Assembly (NCBI GenBank): GCA_002812745.2
Contig: NCSJ02000017.1
Coordinates: 124,001-188,000 of the forward strand
Direction of reading: 5' to 3'
DNA from: Scytalidium lignicola
Taxonomy: Eukaryota > Ascomycota > Leotiomycetes
Length of the DNA stretch: 64,000 bases
Shown here: positions 1 to 11,984 of the stretch, one piece after another
Layout of the letters: every line of letters begins with the position of its first letter
Numbering within the stretch: position 1 is the first letter of the stretch
Notes under the pieces: generated by a model
The model's input: only the letters and a program-made list of their open reading frames with translations
The model's database searches: none
Told to the model about the DNA's origin: nothing
Program-made: the position numbers and the translations under genes

Positions 1-886
1 TTGGATGGAGACAGTTCACGAAGTTTCAGCACTGGAAATTGTCTTTAGGTATAACGGGGGTTGCGCTTTTCAATGGTCCCATCAAAGAATGAAACTCCTT
101 CGTGAGCTACTTATTAGAGGATACGATCCCAACAAGCCCTTCCACATTACCCGATTAATTTCAAAAACCCCATGGTCCTACTTTATACCCAGATTATTAA
201 AACTTCACGAAATTCATGAATCTGAATATATTTTAGCCAAAGAGGCCATGTCCTTGCTCCTAGAGTTTGGTGCAGATCCCAACGTGGGCGAAGCGGATAT
301 AGAATGCAGGGTTGCTGCACATTTTGGTCTAGAATATCCAGTTAACTGGATACCGATCTGGGCCTCAAATTTTATTCTCAGCTTCTTTAACTTCGGGGTA
401 TTAGATTATGTAGCTGCTTCCATGCAGGTACTAGATAAGATGCTAGCAAAAGCAGATTTTGACAGCTCTAACAAGGTACTAATATATTTGTGCCATGATC
501 TTAGAGTGGCCCAGATACCTATTAATGGTAAATCTGTCATAACGAACAGAATTACGGTCTCCCACATAACTAAATATTTAATATTACAACTAGAAACGCT
601 TGGTCCGAGAAATGCTAGGAAATATCACACTTACCCGCATTTCCAGCTCCTAACCAAAACAATTAGTATATTTCTCACACGAGCAGCACATCCCTCGGTG
701 CCTATTGCTGAGATACAAAGCTGTGTTCTCAAAAGGTTCCCGCCAAATCTCTCAAGCCAACTCCTAGATGTGATCCGCAAGAATTACCAATTTTCAACTG
801 AGAACACAGCAATTGAGTCTCGTAAAAGACTAAATGAATTTGATGAAGAGTCTGGTAATAACTTTGTGAAAGCAAAAGCAGGGTGA
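1..886 (+). CDS. C-terminal part of ankyrin/NACHT-associated fungal protein (5' end outside window)
   Basis: The frame is open to the left edge, so only the last ~294 residues are present. A single ankyrin-like helix-turn signature is visible near residue 85 (LLLEFGADPNV). The rest is helical without a catalytic motif and ends in a charged tail. This arrangement resembles the variable C-terminus of large fungal NACHT/ankyrin proteins (a DUF7791-like tail is possible), which act as intracellular sensors in non-self recognition. The identification rests on the one ankyrin signature and general resemblance, so function is an inference. No intron is needed in the visible part. The stop lies at 884-886. 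Confidence 0.55.
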   Translation, partial: WMETVHEVSALEIVFRYNGGCAFQWSHQRMKLLRELLIRGYDPNKPFHITRLISKTPWSYFIPRLLKLHEIHESEYILAKEAMSLLLEFGADPNVGEADIECRVAAHFGLEYPVNWIPIWASNFILSFFNFGVLDYVAASMQVLDKMLAKADFDSSNKVLIYLCHDLRVAQIPINGKSVITNRITVSHITKYLILQLETLGPRNARKYHTYPHFQLLTKTISIFLTRAAHPSVPIAEIQSCVLKRFPPNLSSQLLDVIRKNYQFSTENTAIESRKRLNEFDEESGNNFVKAKAG

Positions 887-1503
887 AAATTTTGAAGAAT
901 AACATCATTTTTTTATGTTGATGGCTTAGTCTATATCGTAGATTTATACTAAATGTATTGTTGATTATGTAGTTATGATTTCAAGAAGAGTTGATAGATT
1001 TATTATCTCGGGTACCATAGTCGATTTCAGTCTCCTTTAGCTAAGTTAGTAGTTATGGAATCTATAGTGACTAATGAGAGTGAAAATAATATTTGAATAC
1101 AGGTGATTTAAGGGCTAATATGAAAAGACTGATGAAGAAATGGTACAAGATTGAGGATAAAGCTTAGCTGGTCCTTCTATAAAATGCTACTGGCTACGAT
1201 GTTATCACGGTGAAACTAGCCCGGTATTGTACCAACATTTATCTGCAAGAACAAGCTCGTATATCTCTGCATTTTATCTGATCACTAACGAGTAAAGCAC
1301 GCATATGTCTCTAATGCTGTAATTGTTTCAATTCATATAAAAGCTTTTATTTTTCGTTCTCAAATACCTACAATAATGGGCATTTTCCGTATAGCTTTAC
1401 TTGGATGCTGATAACATAGTGAACGTCATCTTCTACTTAGCATATGAACATCTTTGATATATTCTAACTGCTTATTGTTACCCCATGATTCAACATCTCA
1501 TAG
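887..1503. other. Intergenic, 617 bp, AT-rich
   Basis: This lies between two convergent genes. I see no ORF of note, no clear repeat and no recognisable RNA gene. It would hold the 3' UTRs of both neighbours. Confidence 0.6.
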
Positions 1504-2571
1504 TTAGCTCAACTGATTGATGACCCCTGAAAAAGGAGTGGTGATTGCTACTAGCTGTCCTCCAATGATTATATGACCGTCAACAGGGGTAGCAAGCCCT
1601 CCTGCTGTTGTCACGTACAAGACATTGTTATCACTCGGATGCCTCCCAAATGCGGCGGATGTTGGTTCAGCAATTGCAGTAGAGTTGACATTCCCTATAA
1701 AGATCTTTTGACGTTTTCCTCCGGCTAAGATTATTTCCACCGAATTCCCAGCTCCGGTAACTAGAAATGCATTGCCGTTACGGTCGAATGTAAAGTCGTC
1801 ATACTCATCAATTGGTGCCAGAGTATGCGCAACAGTAGTGAATGGGCCAGATGGAGTCCCATCCGGATAAATTGGAACCTTGAAAAAAGTCGATAGACCG
1901 ATGTTTGTAAAGTATAAAATGTTATCCCGAACATGAAGGCCGTCGACTCCTGCAAGAGGGAACGGCGGTGCTGGATATATGGCTGTAAGATTATTTTGGA
2001 TAACTACTTCCGATACACCAGTCTTAACATCAAGTCGCCAAATATCCCCTGCAGCAATATCACCAACCAGAAGGCTCCCCTTGTCTTCCGAGAGCAATGA
2101 AATGCCATTAAGAAAATGAGCTTCGGCGATAGTGGATATTTTGTAAATTTTCGGAGAATCAAGCAGCTGATTGTTCCCCCCTAACTTAACGCCGTTAAGG
2201 TCAACACTCCATACTGTCCACGAGCCAACCCCAGTATCACCAGTGGCAAAAGAAAAATTGCCAGTGATAACGGCGAAGACATCAGGTTCATATTCTGAAA
2301 TTCCGGCTAGCCCGAGAGCTTCGGGGAATGAATAGACGATGGTTGGCTGCCCTCCCCTCGAGGGATCAATCATGTACAGACTTGGCACATTCAGAGGAGA
2401 GAGGAGAATTTCGCCATTGGAACGAACTGCGAGATTCTCAACATAAGTATCATTAGGGAACTCGAATACTGTACGGATTGCACAGTCTAATATTGCTGAA
2501 TCGTCGGCATTCTGCACAGGAGTAGCAAGAGTCAAAAACGGGGCGAAGAGAAGAATCGTAGTGAACCACAT
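1504..2571 (-). CDS. Secreted SMP-30/gluconolactonase-like six-bladed beta-propeller protein
   Basis: Single exon, 355 residues. It starts with a short hydrophobic signal peptide (about residues 1-16, ending near LATPVQ). The mature part is built of repeated propeller strands such as GDIWRLDVKTG, DGLHVRDNILYFTN and FDRNGNAFLVTG, typical of SMP-30/gluconolactonase/LRE-like proteins. Several NXS/T sites suggest glycosylation. Such proteins hydrolyse lactones or act as esterases, but in filamentous fungi this subgroup is mostly uncharacterised and sometimes sits next to metabolite genes. The start is the first Met and gives a good signal peptide. A short tract of AT repeats (2581-2650) lies just upstream. 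The fold is well supported; the reaction is not. Confidence 0.8.
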   Translation of the reverse strand: MWFTTILLFAPFLTLATPVQNADDSAILDCAIRTVFEFPNDTYVENLAVRSNGEILLSPLNVPSLYMIDPSRGGQPTIVYSFPEALGLAGISEYEPDVFAVITGNFSFATGDTGVGSWTVWSVDLNGVKLGGNNQLLDSPKIYKISTIAEAHFLNGISLLSEDKGSLLVGDIAAGDIWRLDVKTGVSEVVIQNNLTAIYPAPPFPLAGVDGLHVRDNILYFTNIGLSTFFKVPIYPDGTPSGPFTTVAHTLAPIDEYDDFTFDRNGNAFLVTGAGNSVEIILAGGKRQKIFIGNVNSTAIAEPTSAAFGRHPSDNNVLYVTTAGGLATPVDGHIIIGGQLVAITTPFSGVINQLS

Positions 2572-4697
2572 TTTGGTAGATTATATAATAATAATAGATA
2601 TAGTAATGTCTTTCTAAAACTCCTAAAATCTCCTCATTATATTTATACTATTCTTTTAAAGATACCATGGATATTACGGAGGTTTCAGAAGTTGAATTCC
2701 GTTGCACCATCTGTGGTAATTTCGGCGTTAAGTGTTAAATCTCACTCGCCGAAAAATGAATCTGATGATCCGTAAGCAGGTTCATTGGGCTGATGACGTA
2801 CTGGGCTATGCTCTCATCAGTCCTCGATCAGTTGCTGAGCAATGTTTTGTTATTGATTAGTCATTACAGTAGTTGGTTGATTAACTTAACAAGTTAAAAC
2901 CCGTCCTGTTTTGCTTTAGCCAGTCCATCGGCAAGAAAACAAATTTAACCCGTTTCCTTCCTAGCAATTCATTCGGTGTTTATAAATCACTATTTCGTTA
3001 CTTTTTTTACAGTTTGAGTACTTATTCAATACACTATTATGAACTTATTTATTAGTTCGCTATTGCTTGATAATTAAATTCCAGAAACTTCCGAGTAGTT
3101 GAAACATGGCAGAAGCAAATAAGACAAATGTGATTGCTCTCAATTTGTTGTATTTGTAGGTAAGTTTTAAGAAGGCTAAAATAACAAAGTATATCAATCT
3201 GGATATTTGATGTAATTAGTTGATTTCCCTATTAAAGCCTCCACACTCGCCTTGCCCGGCTTACTAAGAGATATATCTAATGGGGAGTATAATATTTATC
3301 CACAGCGGAAATGATCAAAGAAGCACACCTAAAATCACAATTGTGAAAATTATTTAGTGTTGTATTAGGAGCCCTTCATTCTTTCTGGCTATTCAGAAGT
3401 GGCAAAGCTACACTGTTCTATCACTTATCAGCACAACGAGATCATGTGTAACCTTCTAGCGGTTCCGTTACTCGACATCAGATCTACAAATTAACATAAA
3501 CAGTATTGCCTTCTTCAATTATATGTCTAGTTTGAGGTGCACAATTAACAACATTTAAGTGCCCAGGAGCAAGTTAAATACTGCTGTAATAATTTTATAG
3601 ATTGTTGCAAATTACGTCGACCTCGATCCTACTGCTTATAATTGAGATTCAAGATTTTGATCTTACTTCGTGATTAAAATTGTGAGGAAAGATTAATACG
3701 CAAACCCTCTTTTACTAGCATGGGCCCATGTCAAGTTAGCTCTAGGAATATGCGATATTGCTAGGACTTAGTTATTGTCACCTAAATCCTGGTAGAGAGA
3801 AATCGCCTTTATATAAAAAACCATCGTGTCATGCATTGTCAATATGTCAATATTCACAATATAGGTTCCAGAATAGCCATAGAGTATAAAAAACACTAGT
3901 CTTCCTAGATAACCGTAGAAATAGCTGCTTGATGACCAAACTGGAGGTCGTGCCTAGATTGTTAACACCTGCCTTCACTTGTAACGGGCTAAAATTAACC
4001 TTTAATTATGCGCCATACTGTTATTTGTGCATCTAGAAGACTGTAGCCTAAGCAAAATGCCTTTTCAATAAATGTTTTAAAGAGATTTTATTAATCTATC
4101 ATTAAGTTGAGTATGGGATTTTGTAGTAAATATATATTTTATGGTTGCTTAACGGCTACGATTAAAATTGCCTATCACCAGATGTTGTGTCATAGATCGT
4201 GACCGCTGAAGTCTTAGAATTTCTACCCCAACTGCTCCAACTCCGCCAAGCGGATTTGTCACTCGTTCTATTCACACAACATCTGTTACATGGCGATGAC
4301 AAATTGCTATTAACTTCCCCAAATAATATTTCTGTTAGGATCCTATGCAATCACAGTTTTTTAATGCCATAATATTTAACAATTGCAGCATTTCTTAAAT
4401 CTTCAATGGCTGAGACGAATTGTTACCCCAACACCAACTCTTGGACATTGGCGAATCAACATCAACACGCCTTATTCTTCATCCAATAATACCCCAATGG
4501 TCACGAAGTTGTAACATACGTTATGGAGCAAATTAAAAATATGTCATAGAGATCTATATAGTCGGTTTCGCTATGTATATATTGAACGTTGAATCTTGCT
4601 TCCCTTAGTTACCTCGAACAAAGACCTCATTTCTCAACGACAAATTCTCAAGACTACACAAACTTCTTGTCTCAATTCTAAAGCTCAAACACTCAAA
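2572..4697. other. Long gene-free AT-rich stretch
   Basis: About 2.1 kb between divergent genes. The only sizeable ORF (62 codons, minus strand, 4162-4350) has no family resemblance. I see no inverted repeat comparable to those elsewhere in the window. The last ~130 bp form the promoter and 5' leader of the alcohol dehydrogenase gene, with a TATA-like stretch near 4555-4580. Confidence 0.5.
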
Positions 4698-5782
4698 ATG
4701 TCTACTCAAACTGTCTTCCGACTTACTTCGAGAGACGGCTTCGATGGGCTTCAGGAATTTAAAGAGCCGATTCCCACCGTTGATAAATACGAGGTCCTAG
4801 TCAAAGTACGCAGTGTCGCATTAAACTATCGAGACATTGCCATCGCTACCTCTACGTACCCACTTCCGGTAAAAGATAATGTGATTCCTTGCTCAGACAT
4901 GGCCGGTGAAGTTGTGCAAGTAGGAGGTCTTGTTAACGGGTTTTCCGTTGGAGATTCCATCCTGGCTGCAATCGATCCTACATTTCTGTATGGCTCCTAC
5001 AAAGGCACCACCGATACCTTTGGCGGACTTAAAGACGGCATGCTGAGGGAATACATCGCCCTGCCGGCACATGCCATCATCAAATTACCCGAGTCATCTC
5101 ACAGCTTCACTCAATGGGCTGCAGTGGCAGGTACTGGCTCGACAGTGTGGAATTCTTTTTACGGCAATACACCGTTGAAACCGGGTGACACAGTGCTGCT
5201 CCTTGGTATGAGTACTTATATTCTACGAAAATTTATAACTTACCATCTGTAGGGACTGGAGGCGTTTCACTGACGGCGCTCATATTCGCCAAAGCTGCTG
5301 GTGCAACCACCATTATCACATCGTCTAATGACAAAAAACTGGAATATGTGAAATCCGAATTCGNCGCCGACTACACAATTAACTATAAGACGAATCCTAA
5401 CTGGGCTGCTGAGGTGCAGCGCATCACTAATGGTCAGGGTGTAGACCATATCATGGAGGTTAGCGGAGTAGGAACTATTCAGCAAAGCTTTGACTGTATT
5501 GCGTACGGAGGGATCATTTCAGTGATCGGGTTCTTGACATCCGTCTCTCAAGACAAGATGCCAAATGTGACAATGTTAGCACTTCTCAAAGCCTGTGTCT
5601 TTCGTGGCATCTTGGGTGGATCCAAACAGCAACTTGAAGAGGCTGTTAGATTCATGGGGAGACATGAGCTGCCAGTGCCTGTAGACAAAACATTTGGCTT
5701 CAATCGGGATGACATTATTACAGCTCTAAAATATGTTGCGTCTGGCGAGCATATTGGTAAAGTTTGTATTAATCTAAATTAG
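4698..5782 (+). CDS. Zinc-type (MDR) alcohol dehydrogenase/quinone-reductase-like oxidoreductase
   Basis: Two exons, 4698-5205 and 5253-5782, joined over a 47-nt GT-AG intron. The joined protein has 345 residues. It carries the MDR features: an N-terminal GroES-like half (SDMAGEVVQVG), the nucleotide-binding GTGGVS motif made across the splice junction, and a C-terminal catalytic-domain half with SGVGTIQQSF. Members oxidise alcohols or reduce enones with NAD(P)H. An upstream in-frame ATG exists at 4596, but the Met at 4698 gives the usual MDR N-terminus and a better context (tcaaaATGtct). One N at 5364 falls in a codon expected to encode Gly. The stop region overlaps the convergent regulator gene by 14 bp. 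Confidence 0.85.
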
Positions 5783-7926
5783 TATCTACTAGGAGTTGGA
5801 GACCAGCTCCAATGATATTGTCAATCTCAAGAACATTAGAGCCTTTAAAAATTTGAGTCCATAGCTTTAACACCATCGTTGCCATCCGGTGAAATCGTGA
5901 GCTATCGTCTTCGAGAACATCCAGCGTCTTAGCTAAGCACGTCTCCTTGATGATCCCAGTGATGATTCCCAGAAGCCGTCTCTCAACTTTACGCAGGCCT
6001 TCGGGACCGCAAGCTCTTACAGAGGTTGACATCATCTCAAGCCAGTCATTGAGCAGCAAAGCGCATTCAAGACTGCATAATGAATGCTCAATACTCCAGA
6101 TCGAAGTCTTAGTGCTAGACATAACCATGATTCCGACGCGTACTGGTATGCTGAGAGCATGCGCGGCGTGGAGAATGGCTCTATCGACGTGCGGCGATCT
6201 GCTCAGATTAGAGCTTCTATTCGTTATGGATCCTAAATCTCTTGAGAGGAGACCCCGATACGGGTCAAGGTTTGAATTCAACCGGATATAAGCAAGGCGA
6301 AGCAACGCAGCTGAGCTAAGTCCAAATGGTCCCTTGGGCGATAATGGATCAAGAGTGGATTCATAAGTGATTTCCCAGGATAATTGCCAAGTGCGGAGAG
6401 CTCTTTCAAAAGACTTGATGGTGTCTGGTTGTAGCGATCCAGCGCACCCATGGCGGTCGATGTATATTTGCTGTAGCAGCCCATGAATGAGCAGATAGTT
6501 AGAGAACGAAGATACACTTGCATCTCTAGGGATTCCAGTGCCATCGAAGAGAGAACGAAGGCCTTGCTGAAACTGCCGTTCGACTTGACGAGGAGCATGT
6601 CGCCATTGCGTTATATTCATCGCTTTCCATTGTTCCGAGTAACCAGGCAGAAAAACGCCAACTTCGTGATTCAGGATTAGGGGAGGAATGTCAAAAGCGA
6701 TACTGTGCAGATTAAAAAGGACGTATGCAGCGAGTAATGTTCTTCGTCTTTCCTCAACAGCGACCCACGAAAACCAGTCAACGTACTGTGGCATTTCATC
6801 TGAATCTGAGATTCCATTCTGCCTTACTAGCATGGCTAACTGACTACTCATAGATAATGCATCTGGTAAAATTTTCTTATCTGCCCACGAGGCAAATTCA
6901 ATGAGCAAAATGAACGTCTGTATTTTCCCTAGGTCGTTTCTTTCATCTAAAATCGAGTGACTTTGTCCAGATAGGAAGTTTGACATGAACTGAAGATTCT
7001 CACGACGGATTTTCTCCAACAACATTATCTTGGCCATAAAGTATAGCTCATAGGATTTAGGGTGTTCAAATCTATATAACGATCCAAGCGCAGCCATGGC
7101 TAGCGATAGCTCGACATCCCTTTGCTCGACCGAAAATGTTGCGGGGTGGATAAACGGTAAATACTCATGAACACACACAAGGTACTTTTCTAGAAGCCTG
7201 GTTAAAGTGCTTCTGGACGGTAATGAGCACCCACCTGGAAGTGCTTCCGAATAATTTTGGACCTCGAAATTTAATCTTTCATAAGCAGCCACTGTGACAG
7301 ACCATGGCACAGCGTTGGCACTGGTAGTGCCTTCAGCTAGATCTTCATCCTCGGCATCATCTTCAGCATCATTCTCAATGTCATCTAACGGGGGTAGGCG
7401 AGAACTAAAACGAGAAAAATTGCTCGTCTGCGGAGGAAGGGTTGTGGGCTGCGTGTCGACAAACGGAAAATAGGTGTCAAAAAGAGTAGCTGGCAATATA
7501 TCTTGTGACATATAGATAGGATCCCAATTGAGGTCGAGATCACAAATGATATCACTCCTGCCCATGTCAACATCTTGAATCATTGATGTTCGCACAAGCT
7601 CTGCAGGAGGCGGTGAAATGCATGGGCCTGAGGGGTGCGATAACCTGACATGACGGGTTAGAAGATCTCTGTATAGGTGTTATGCATATATTGCTGACAT
7701 GAAGACATATATACACTCACTGTCTTGTGAATCTCTGCCCGCAATTGCAGAGAAACGGCTTTTCATTCGTATCTGCTAATTGTCAGCAGAGATATAGTAT
7801 AACTAATCGGCGTTCCGGGATCGTCTTACGCGTGCGTTCATGCCGTTTCAAATGTTCCGCCCGTTTGAACTGCTTATTGCAGTGTTGGCATGGCGCGATA
7901 ACGGTTTTGGGTCTACCTCGAGGCAT
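5769..7926 (-). CDS. C2H2 zinc-finger / fungal_trans transcription factor
   Basis: Three exons on the minus strand: 7926-7830, 7772-7721 and 7668-5769, giving 682 residues in frame. The two small exons encode a tandem C2H2 finger: CQHCNKQFKRAEHLKRHERTH, then, after the splice, a second finger CNCGQRFTRQ continuing to DLLTRHVRLSH. The large exon carries an acidic stretch and the fungal-specific transcription factor domain (PF04082-like; HPATFSVEQRD, LRLAYIRLNS). This is the layout of C2H2/fungal_trans regulators that control local metabolic genes. Start chosen at ATG 7926, 17 residues before the first finger Cys. Its last 14 coding bases overlap the stop region of the convergent alcohol dehydrogenase. 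A regulatory link to that gene and to the upstream P450 is plausible but inferred. Confidence 0.88.
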
Positions 7927-8311
7927 TGAGGCGGTTGCTCTTGAAAGACACTCGTTTCTCACTCAATAGGTCGTCTTTTGTCGTGACATGTGACCTCCCA
8001 GTTGAGACTTCGCCCCCGGTGCTGACAAATAGTTATCGATACGTCAGCCCTCGTCTACCGGGCCACCCACCGACCGAGGCCACTGCCACTTTTAAAAGAA
8101 GCTGGACTGCGGGTCTAAGTAAGTCCAGAGTGAGATGGTGTCCAAAGTCGTTAAGTGGCCATGACCCAATGGCCCCAGTGACCAAAGAATCTAAACAGGC
8201 CAACAAATAGTGTAAAATAAAAACAGTGAAAAATATTTTATATCAAGAAAAAATATTATTATTATCTTGTGCTCTAGATTGCCGACCATAACCAGCCATA
8301 TGATTGCAGCC
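7927..8311. promoter_or_regulatory. Region between P450 3' end and regulator start
   Basis: This 385-bp segment contains the promoter of the C2H2 regulator (read on the minus strand) and the 3' end of the upstream P450. It is more GC-rich than most intergenic DNA in this window. I see no defined binding site or hairpin. Confidence 0.45.
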
Positions 8312-10021
8312 TCATTTCAACATCCTTTTGACACGAACTTTTACCCCATCAGTTCCGGCCTTTAACTTCGGTAAGAAGTAGTCTGCTTCAATTTTTACAG
8401 CACTTTCATCCGTCTCCCACAACTCCAAGTCAAATTTCCTAAACACCATTGAAAGAGTCAAGTATAGCTCTGCGTACGCTAGGTTCATTCCAGCACATTG
8501 TCTCGTACCACGGGAGAAGGCTACATTATATTTCTTAAGACTTTTNATTAATAAAACCATCTTTTGTAATCCATCTTTCTGGGAGGAATGAGTAACTGTC
8601 TGGGAATATGTCTTCATTGTGATGCATATGGATAGGATCCATTCCAACAGCATATCCAGGTGGGATAGTGTAATTTTCATAATGGAGAGGTTGTTTAGGT
8701 GAGATTCGTGGCGAGCGTTGTGTCACCCCGTATGATAATCGTAAACCTAGTCATCAATTAGCTCCATTTCATCATAGAAGTATACCTATTCTTACCTTCT
8801 TGTACCACTGCACTTAGGTATGTAAGATTTTCAAGTTCAGAGAATGTTAGCGTGTTATTTGCGTCCGGCATTGCCTGGATAAGCTCCTCTCGAAGCCTTT
8901 TACAAATGCTCAGATTATGTAAAATATGAAAACTTGCGACAAAGTGTACTTGACAGTATCGGTTCCAGCACCAACGATTAATATGGCCTCGTCTTTCAAT
9001 CTGTTTAATCTAAGCTCTTGAGGAGGAAGATCCGATTCTAATAGCTCATTGAAGATAGTTTTGTGAGCCGGCTGTTCCGCACCCTTTCCTTTGCCATCCA
9101 TTACTATCTGTATTTGTTTTTCAAGGTCCTATAACAGACTGTTAGAAGGATGACTAGAAAGAAATTAATATCTAGTGAACAAACCTTCTGGAAATGTAGC
9201 ACGATGGCAATCCCAGGCTGCAAGAGCAATTGCAACCATTCTGGCCATGCATTCATGAATGACAATAGGAAAGGAAAATGAGTGATCACATGGACCTGGC
9301 CTATTTGCTGATCTCTAACTTTCGCTGATTCTGGATAAAGACTCGGCTTCTCCAACTCGTTGGAGCATCTTCCAAATGAGTACTCAGTAATTATGTCCGA
9401 GGTGAGGCAGCCAAATGCGCTAGTTAATGGAAATACATTGTTATCCTTAAATGACTCTTCAATCCTAGAACAGAGTTTCTCGCATCTTGAAAGTATATAT
9501 GGCCAAAAGAGGGATATTTGTCGTTTAGAAAAGAAAGGATTAACCGCTGTGCGTCGGAGCTTATGTAGGTCATGAGATGCAGTTGTTTGTACTGATCCAG
9601 GGCTATTCCAGCGATGGCTAAAAGACTCAAGTTTGTCAAGATGGAGGTTATTGGTATATATAGTCTCATAATATTCTGGATCATCGATGTGTAGCTCTGT
9701 GGGGTTGATACGTATAATCGGACCTGGTGGATTATTAGTTAAACTTTTGGGGAAGCCTACTAGGAAACTGCGTTGATGGTTACCATATTTTTTGTGCAGT
9801 TCTTGTAGATGAAATGTAAATTGTCCCCCTTTAACTACATCGTAATATAATTCATACCACGAGGTCAAAGCTGCAAGCTTTGGTCCTGGAAACTTGGCTA
9901 GAGGGCTAAGGTATAAGCGATATATACAAAGCCCACATAGACAAAGAAGGATAACCAAGACGAATGGAATTTGAAGAGAATCAGTAGATAAAAGTGATTT
10001 TAAAAGCATACTTTTATCCAA
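8312..10021 (-). pseudogene. Cytochrome P450 with apparent homopolymer frameshift(s)
   Basis: Exons 10021-9784, 9723-9185, 9128-8796 and 8746-8312 encode a microsomal P450 of about 514 residues. Seen: N-terminal membrane anchor (PFVLVILLCLCGLCIYRLYL), proline-rich KFPGPK, I-helix AGTDT, ExxR as EGLR made across the third intron, and heme loop FSRGTRQCAG. Two lesions break the frame. At 8929-8932 an A4 run (T4 in the gene) needs one more base to continue from TLSQV into FHILHNLS; adding one base also puts the next splice junction in phase. At 8546 an N after AAT must be dropped to reach KSLKKYNVAF. Both are homopolymer-type differences, so a working gene with assembly errors is as likely as true decay. 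Substrate unknown. Confidence 0.8.
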
Positions 10022-10912
10022 GATGTAGAGAAAGCGATATAATAGAGATAATAGATGGGTATTAGATTCGAGAGAAGCACGAAGTAGCAGCTGCGATTTA
10101 ATGCAAATTAGGAATAACAGTTGGCGTATTTATTTTCAAGACCTTTATGGTATTGACACTGCATATTATATATATATATTAATAAATTCTTTCTCCACCG
10201 CGCGAGGCTCTGGCTATCTATACCAATCAATATTCGGCCGAGTTTTGTGTGGATTGTATCTGCACTTGAACTGTACCGGAATTGGAGATATTGCGAATAT
10301 TTACATATTATCGCAATGCAGATCTATCAAGAATTTACGTCAATCGCTAACGAATAAAAGGTAATGAACCATGGTACAAACGTTAATGCAACTCCTTCCA
10401 CCGTACTTTAAGGCACGATGAATAATCCCCCCCCATCTATCCACTATAGCTAGTTTCTATGAAGGCGATCAAGATCTTAGCCTTCCTTCGATATGTCAAC
10501 ATTATATCAGAGCTGAAGAACCCATGTCTTCTAGCCTGCAATCAAAATAGCCACTGTTTGTTCGAATCGGCTGCAACTTCCCCGAAAAGTCGAGACTTTG
10601 CTAATCACTCTTGAGGAAACGGACGGCCCGTTTACCAAATTTTTGAGGTGAGGCTGTGTATAAGTATAACAACCCATTCTTACACTAATGATCCCCGAGG
10701 ATCGAGATTATTTTAGACAACGGAGTTGGATCGGCGTTACCAATATACATTTCTACATCTCAGTCCTTTCTGGCTAAAGAGGTTCGGGGTTCAGGGAAAT
10801 TCTTATCGCTCCCTAGCAATGGATGGATCATTTACTATCCTAAGAGGTTCAAATAAAGATTGATGGATTGAGGTCTTATCGATCCAGAAATTAGGACTCG
10901 ATCTTTCCCTAT
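10022..10912. other. Gene-free AT-rich stretch upstream of P450
   Basis: Contains the P450 promoter side (10022-10200) and AT microsatellite-like sequence near 10165-10185. A plus-strand ORF of 87 codons (10101-10364) has no family resemblance. No convincing gene. Confidence 0.5.
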
Positions 10913-11940
10913 CTACGAAATAATAGATGGACAAAGCCAAAAGGAGAATTGTTATTTTCAGGGACATCTACAACAGAACGAATTTGTGCTAGATTCCAGC
11001 TCGCACTATCTTTACGCTTATCAAGGGGCTTACTCGGTGTCATGATAAAAACCGGGTCAAATAATAGAGCAATATGTCCTAAGATATCCTTAAAACTAGC
11101 GTACATTCTTTTGTTCTGTACGTCGGTTCGTGTAGTAACAGGAAACTTCATAACTTTGCGATATATCTCGTCGAGATTTTGTTGAGGGATATTAGAATTA
11201 GTTGCATCCTAGAGAATTTTCTTTAAACACTCTTGTTAATAAAAATAGAAGTCCTCTATAATGTCCAAGTTAGATTCTTAATTATTAGTAAGTTATAAAG
11301 TCACTTTCATAATATGTTATCAGAAGGGATCTTTTATTCTTCGACGTTAAAGAATATTCCAACACAAGAATTAAAAGAAGAAAATAATATAATACTTTTT
11401 TTAAATATGTTATTAAAATTTTTATTAAAAAACTAATAAACAATTATAACATAAATGAAAAGACTATTTACCTCTTTGTTAAGTTTATTAATCTCATTAT
11501 CATTCAATTAACTCAAGAGGAATTTATATCATGTAATAATTTATACTCGTTCATAAATTAAAAAGAACATTATATTATCTTTTTCTCTTAACTTTTGTGT
11601 TGGAATATTCTTTAACGTCGAAGAATAAAAGATCCCTTCTGATAACATATTATGAAAGTGACTTTATAACTTACTAATAATTAAGAATCTAACTTGGACA
11701 TTATAGAAGACTTCTAGTTTCATTAGCAATTTTAGCATTACTTCGACGCCAAATCGATTTTCGCATTCATGCAGAGCATCGACGACGATCACAAAACGGA
11801 TTGGTGATAAATTTCTTTTCTAATATGGAAAGAGACTCAAGAATTAGAACATCTATCTGTTGCTCGCAACCCTGTGTCCCAATATCCGAATTTTGCTAGA
11901 TAGTAGTGATGACATGTTTTCTGAGTTTAGGCACCCTTTG
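10913..11940 (-). pseudogene. NACHT NTPase relic, split by a foldback element
   Basis: Two separated pieces on the minus strand resemble fungal NACHT proteins. The upstream piece (about 11940-11717) reads, with a stop and a frameshift, VPKLRKHVITTI, then SDIGTQGCEQQ, then a Walker B-like block RFVIVVDALHECE and VMLKLLMKL. The downstream piece (about 11215-10913) reads NLDEIYRKVM, then DILGHIALLFDP and SVVDVPENNNSP, the usual block after the NACHT core. A 471-bp inverted-repeat element sits between them, and roughly 100 codons of the NACHT core are missing. Walker A is not visible. It is clearly non-functional. Such genes encode sensors of non-self recognition; this copy is a remnant. Confidence 0.72.
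11246..11716. mobile_element. MITE-like foldback element with 122-bp terminal inverted repeats
   Basis: The left arm (11246-11367) and right arm (11595-11716) are inverted copies differing at about one position. The 227-bp centre is very AT-rich and non-coding. Both ends read TAGAAG/CTTCTA, consistent with a TA target-site duplication as in Tc1/mariner-derived MITEs. The element interrupts the NACHT relic just after its Walker B block. The near identity of the arms suggests recent activity or gene conversion. No transposase is encoded. Confidence 0.85.
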
Positions 11941-11984
11941 TACTAAAGTCTTTACTATAGTAGCAGAGAATCTTTTAACGTTAT

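Noticed and set aside
4162..4350. 62-codon minus-strand ORF
   Set aside because: Short, no family resemblance, and isolated in a long AT-rich gap.
9360..9684. ORFs antisense or out of frame within the P450
   Set aside because: Explained by the P450 exon on the minus strand.
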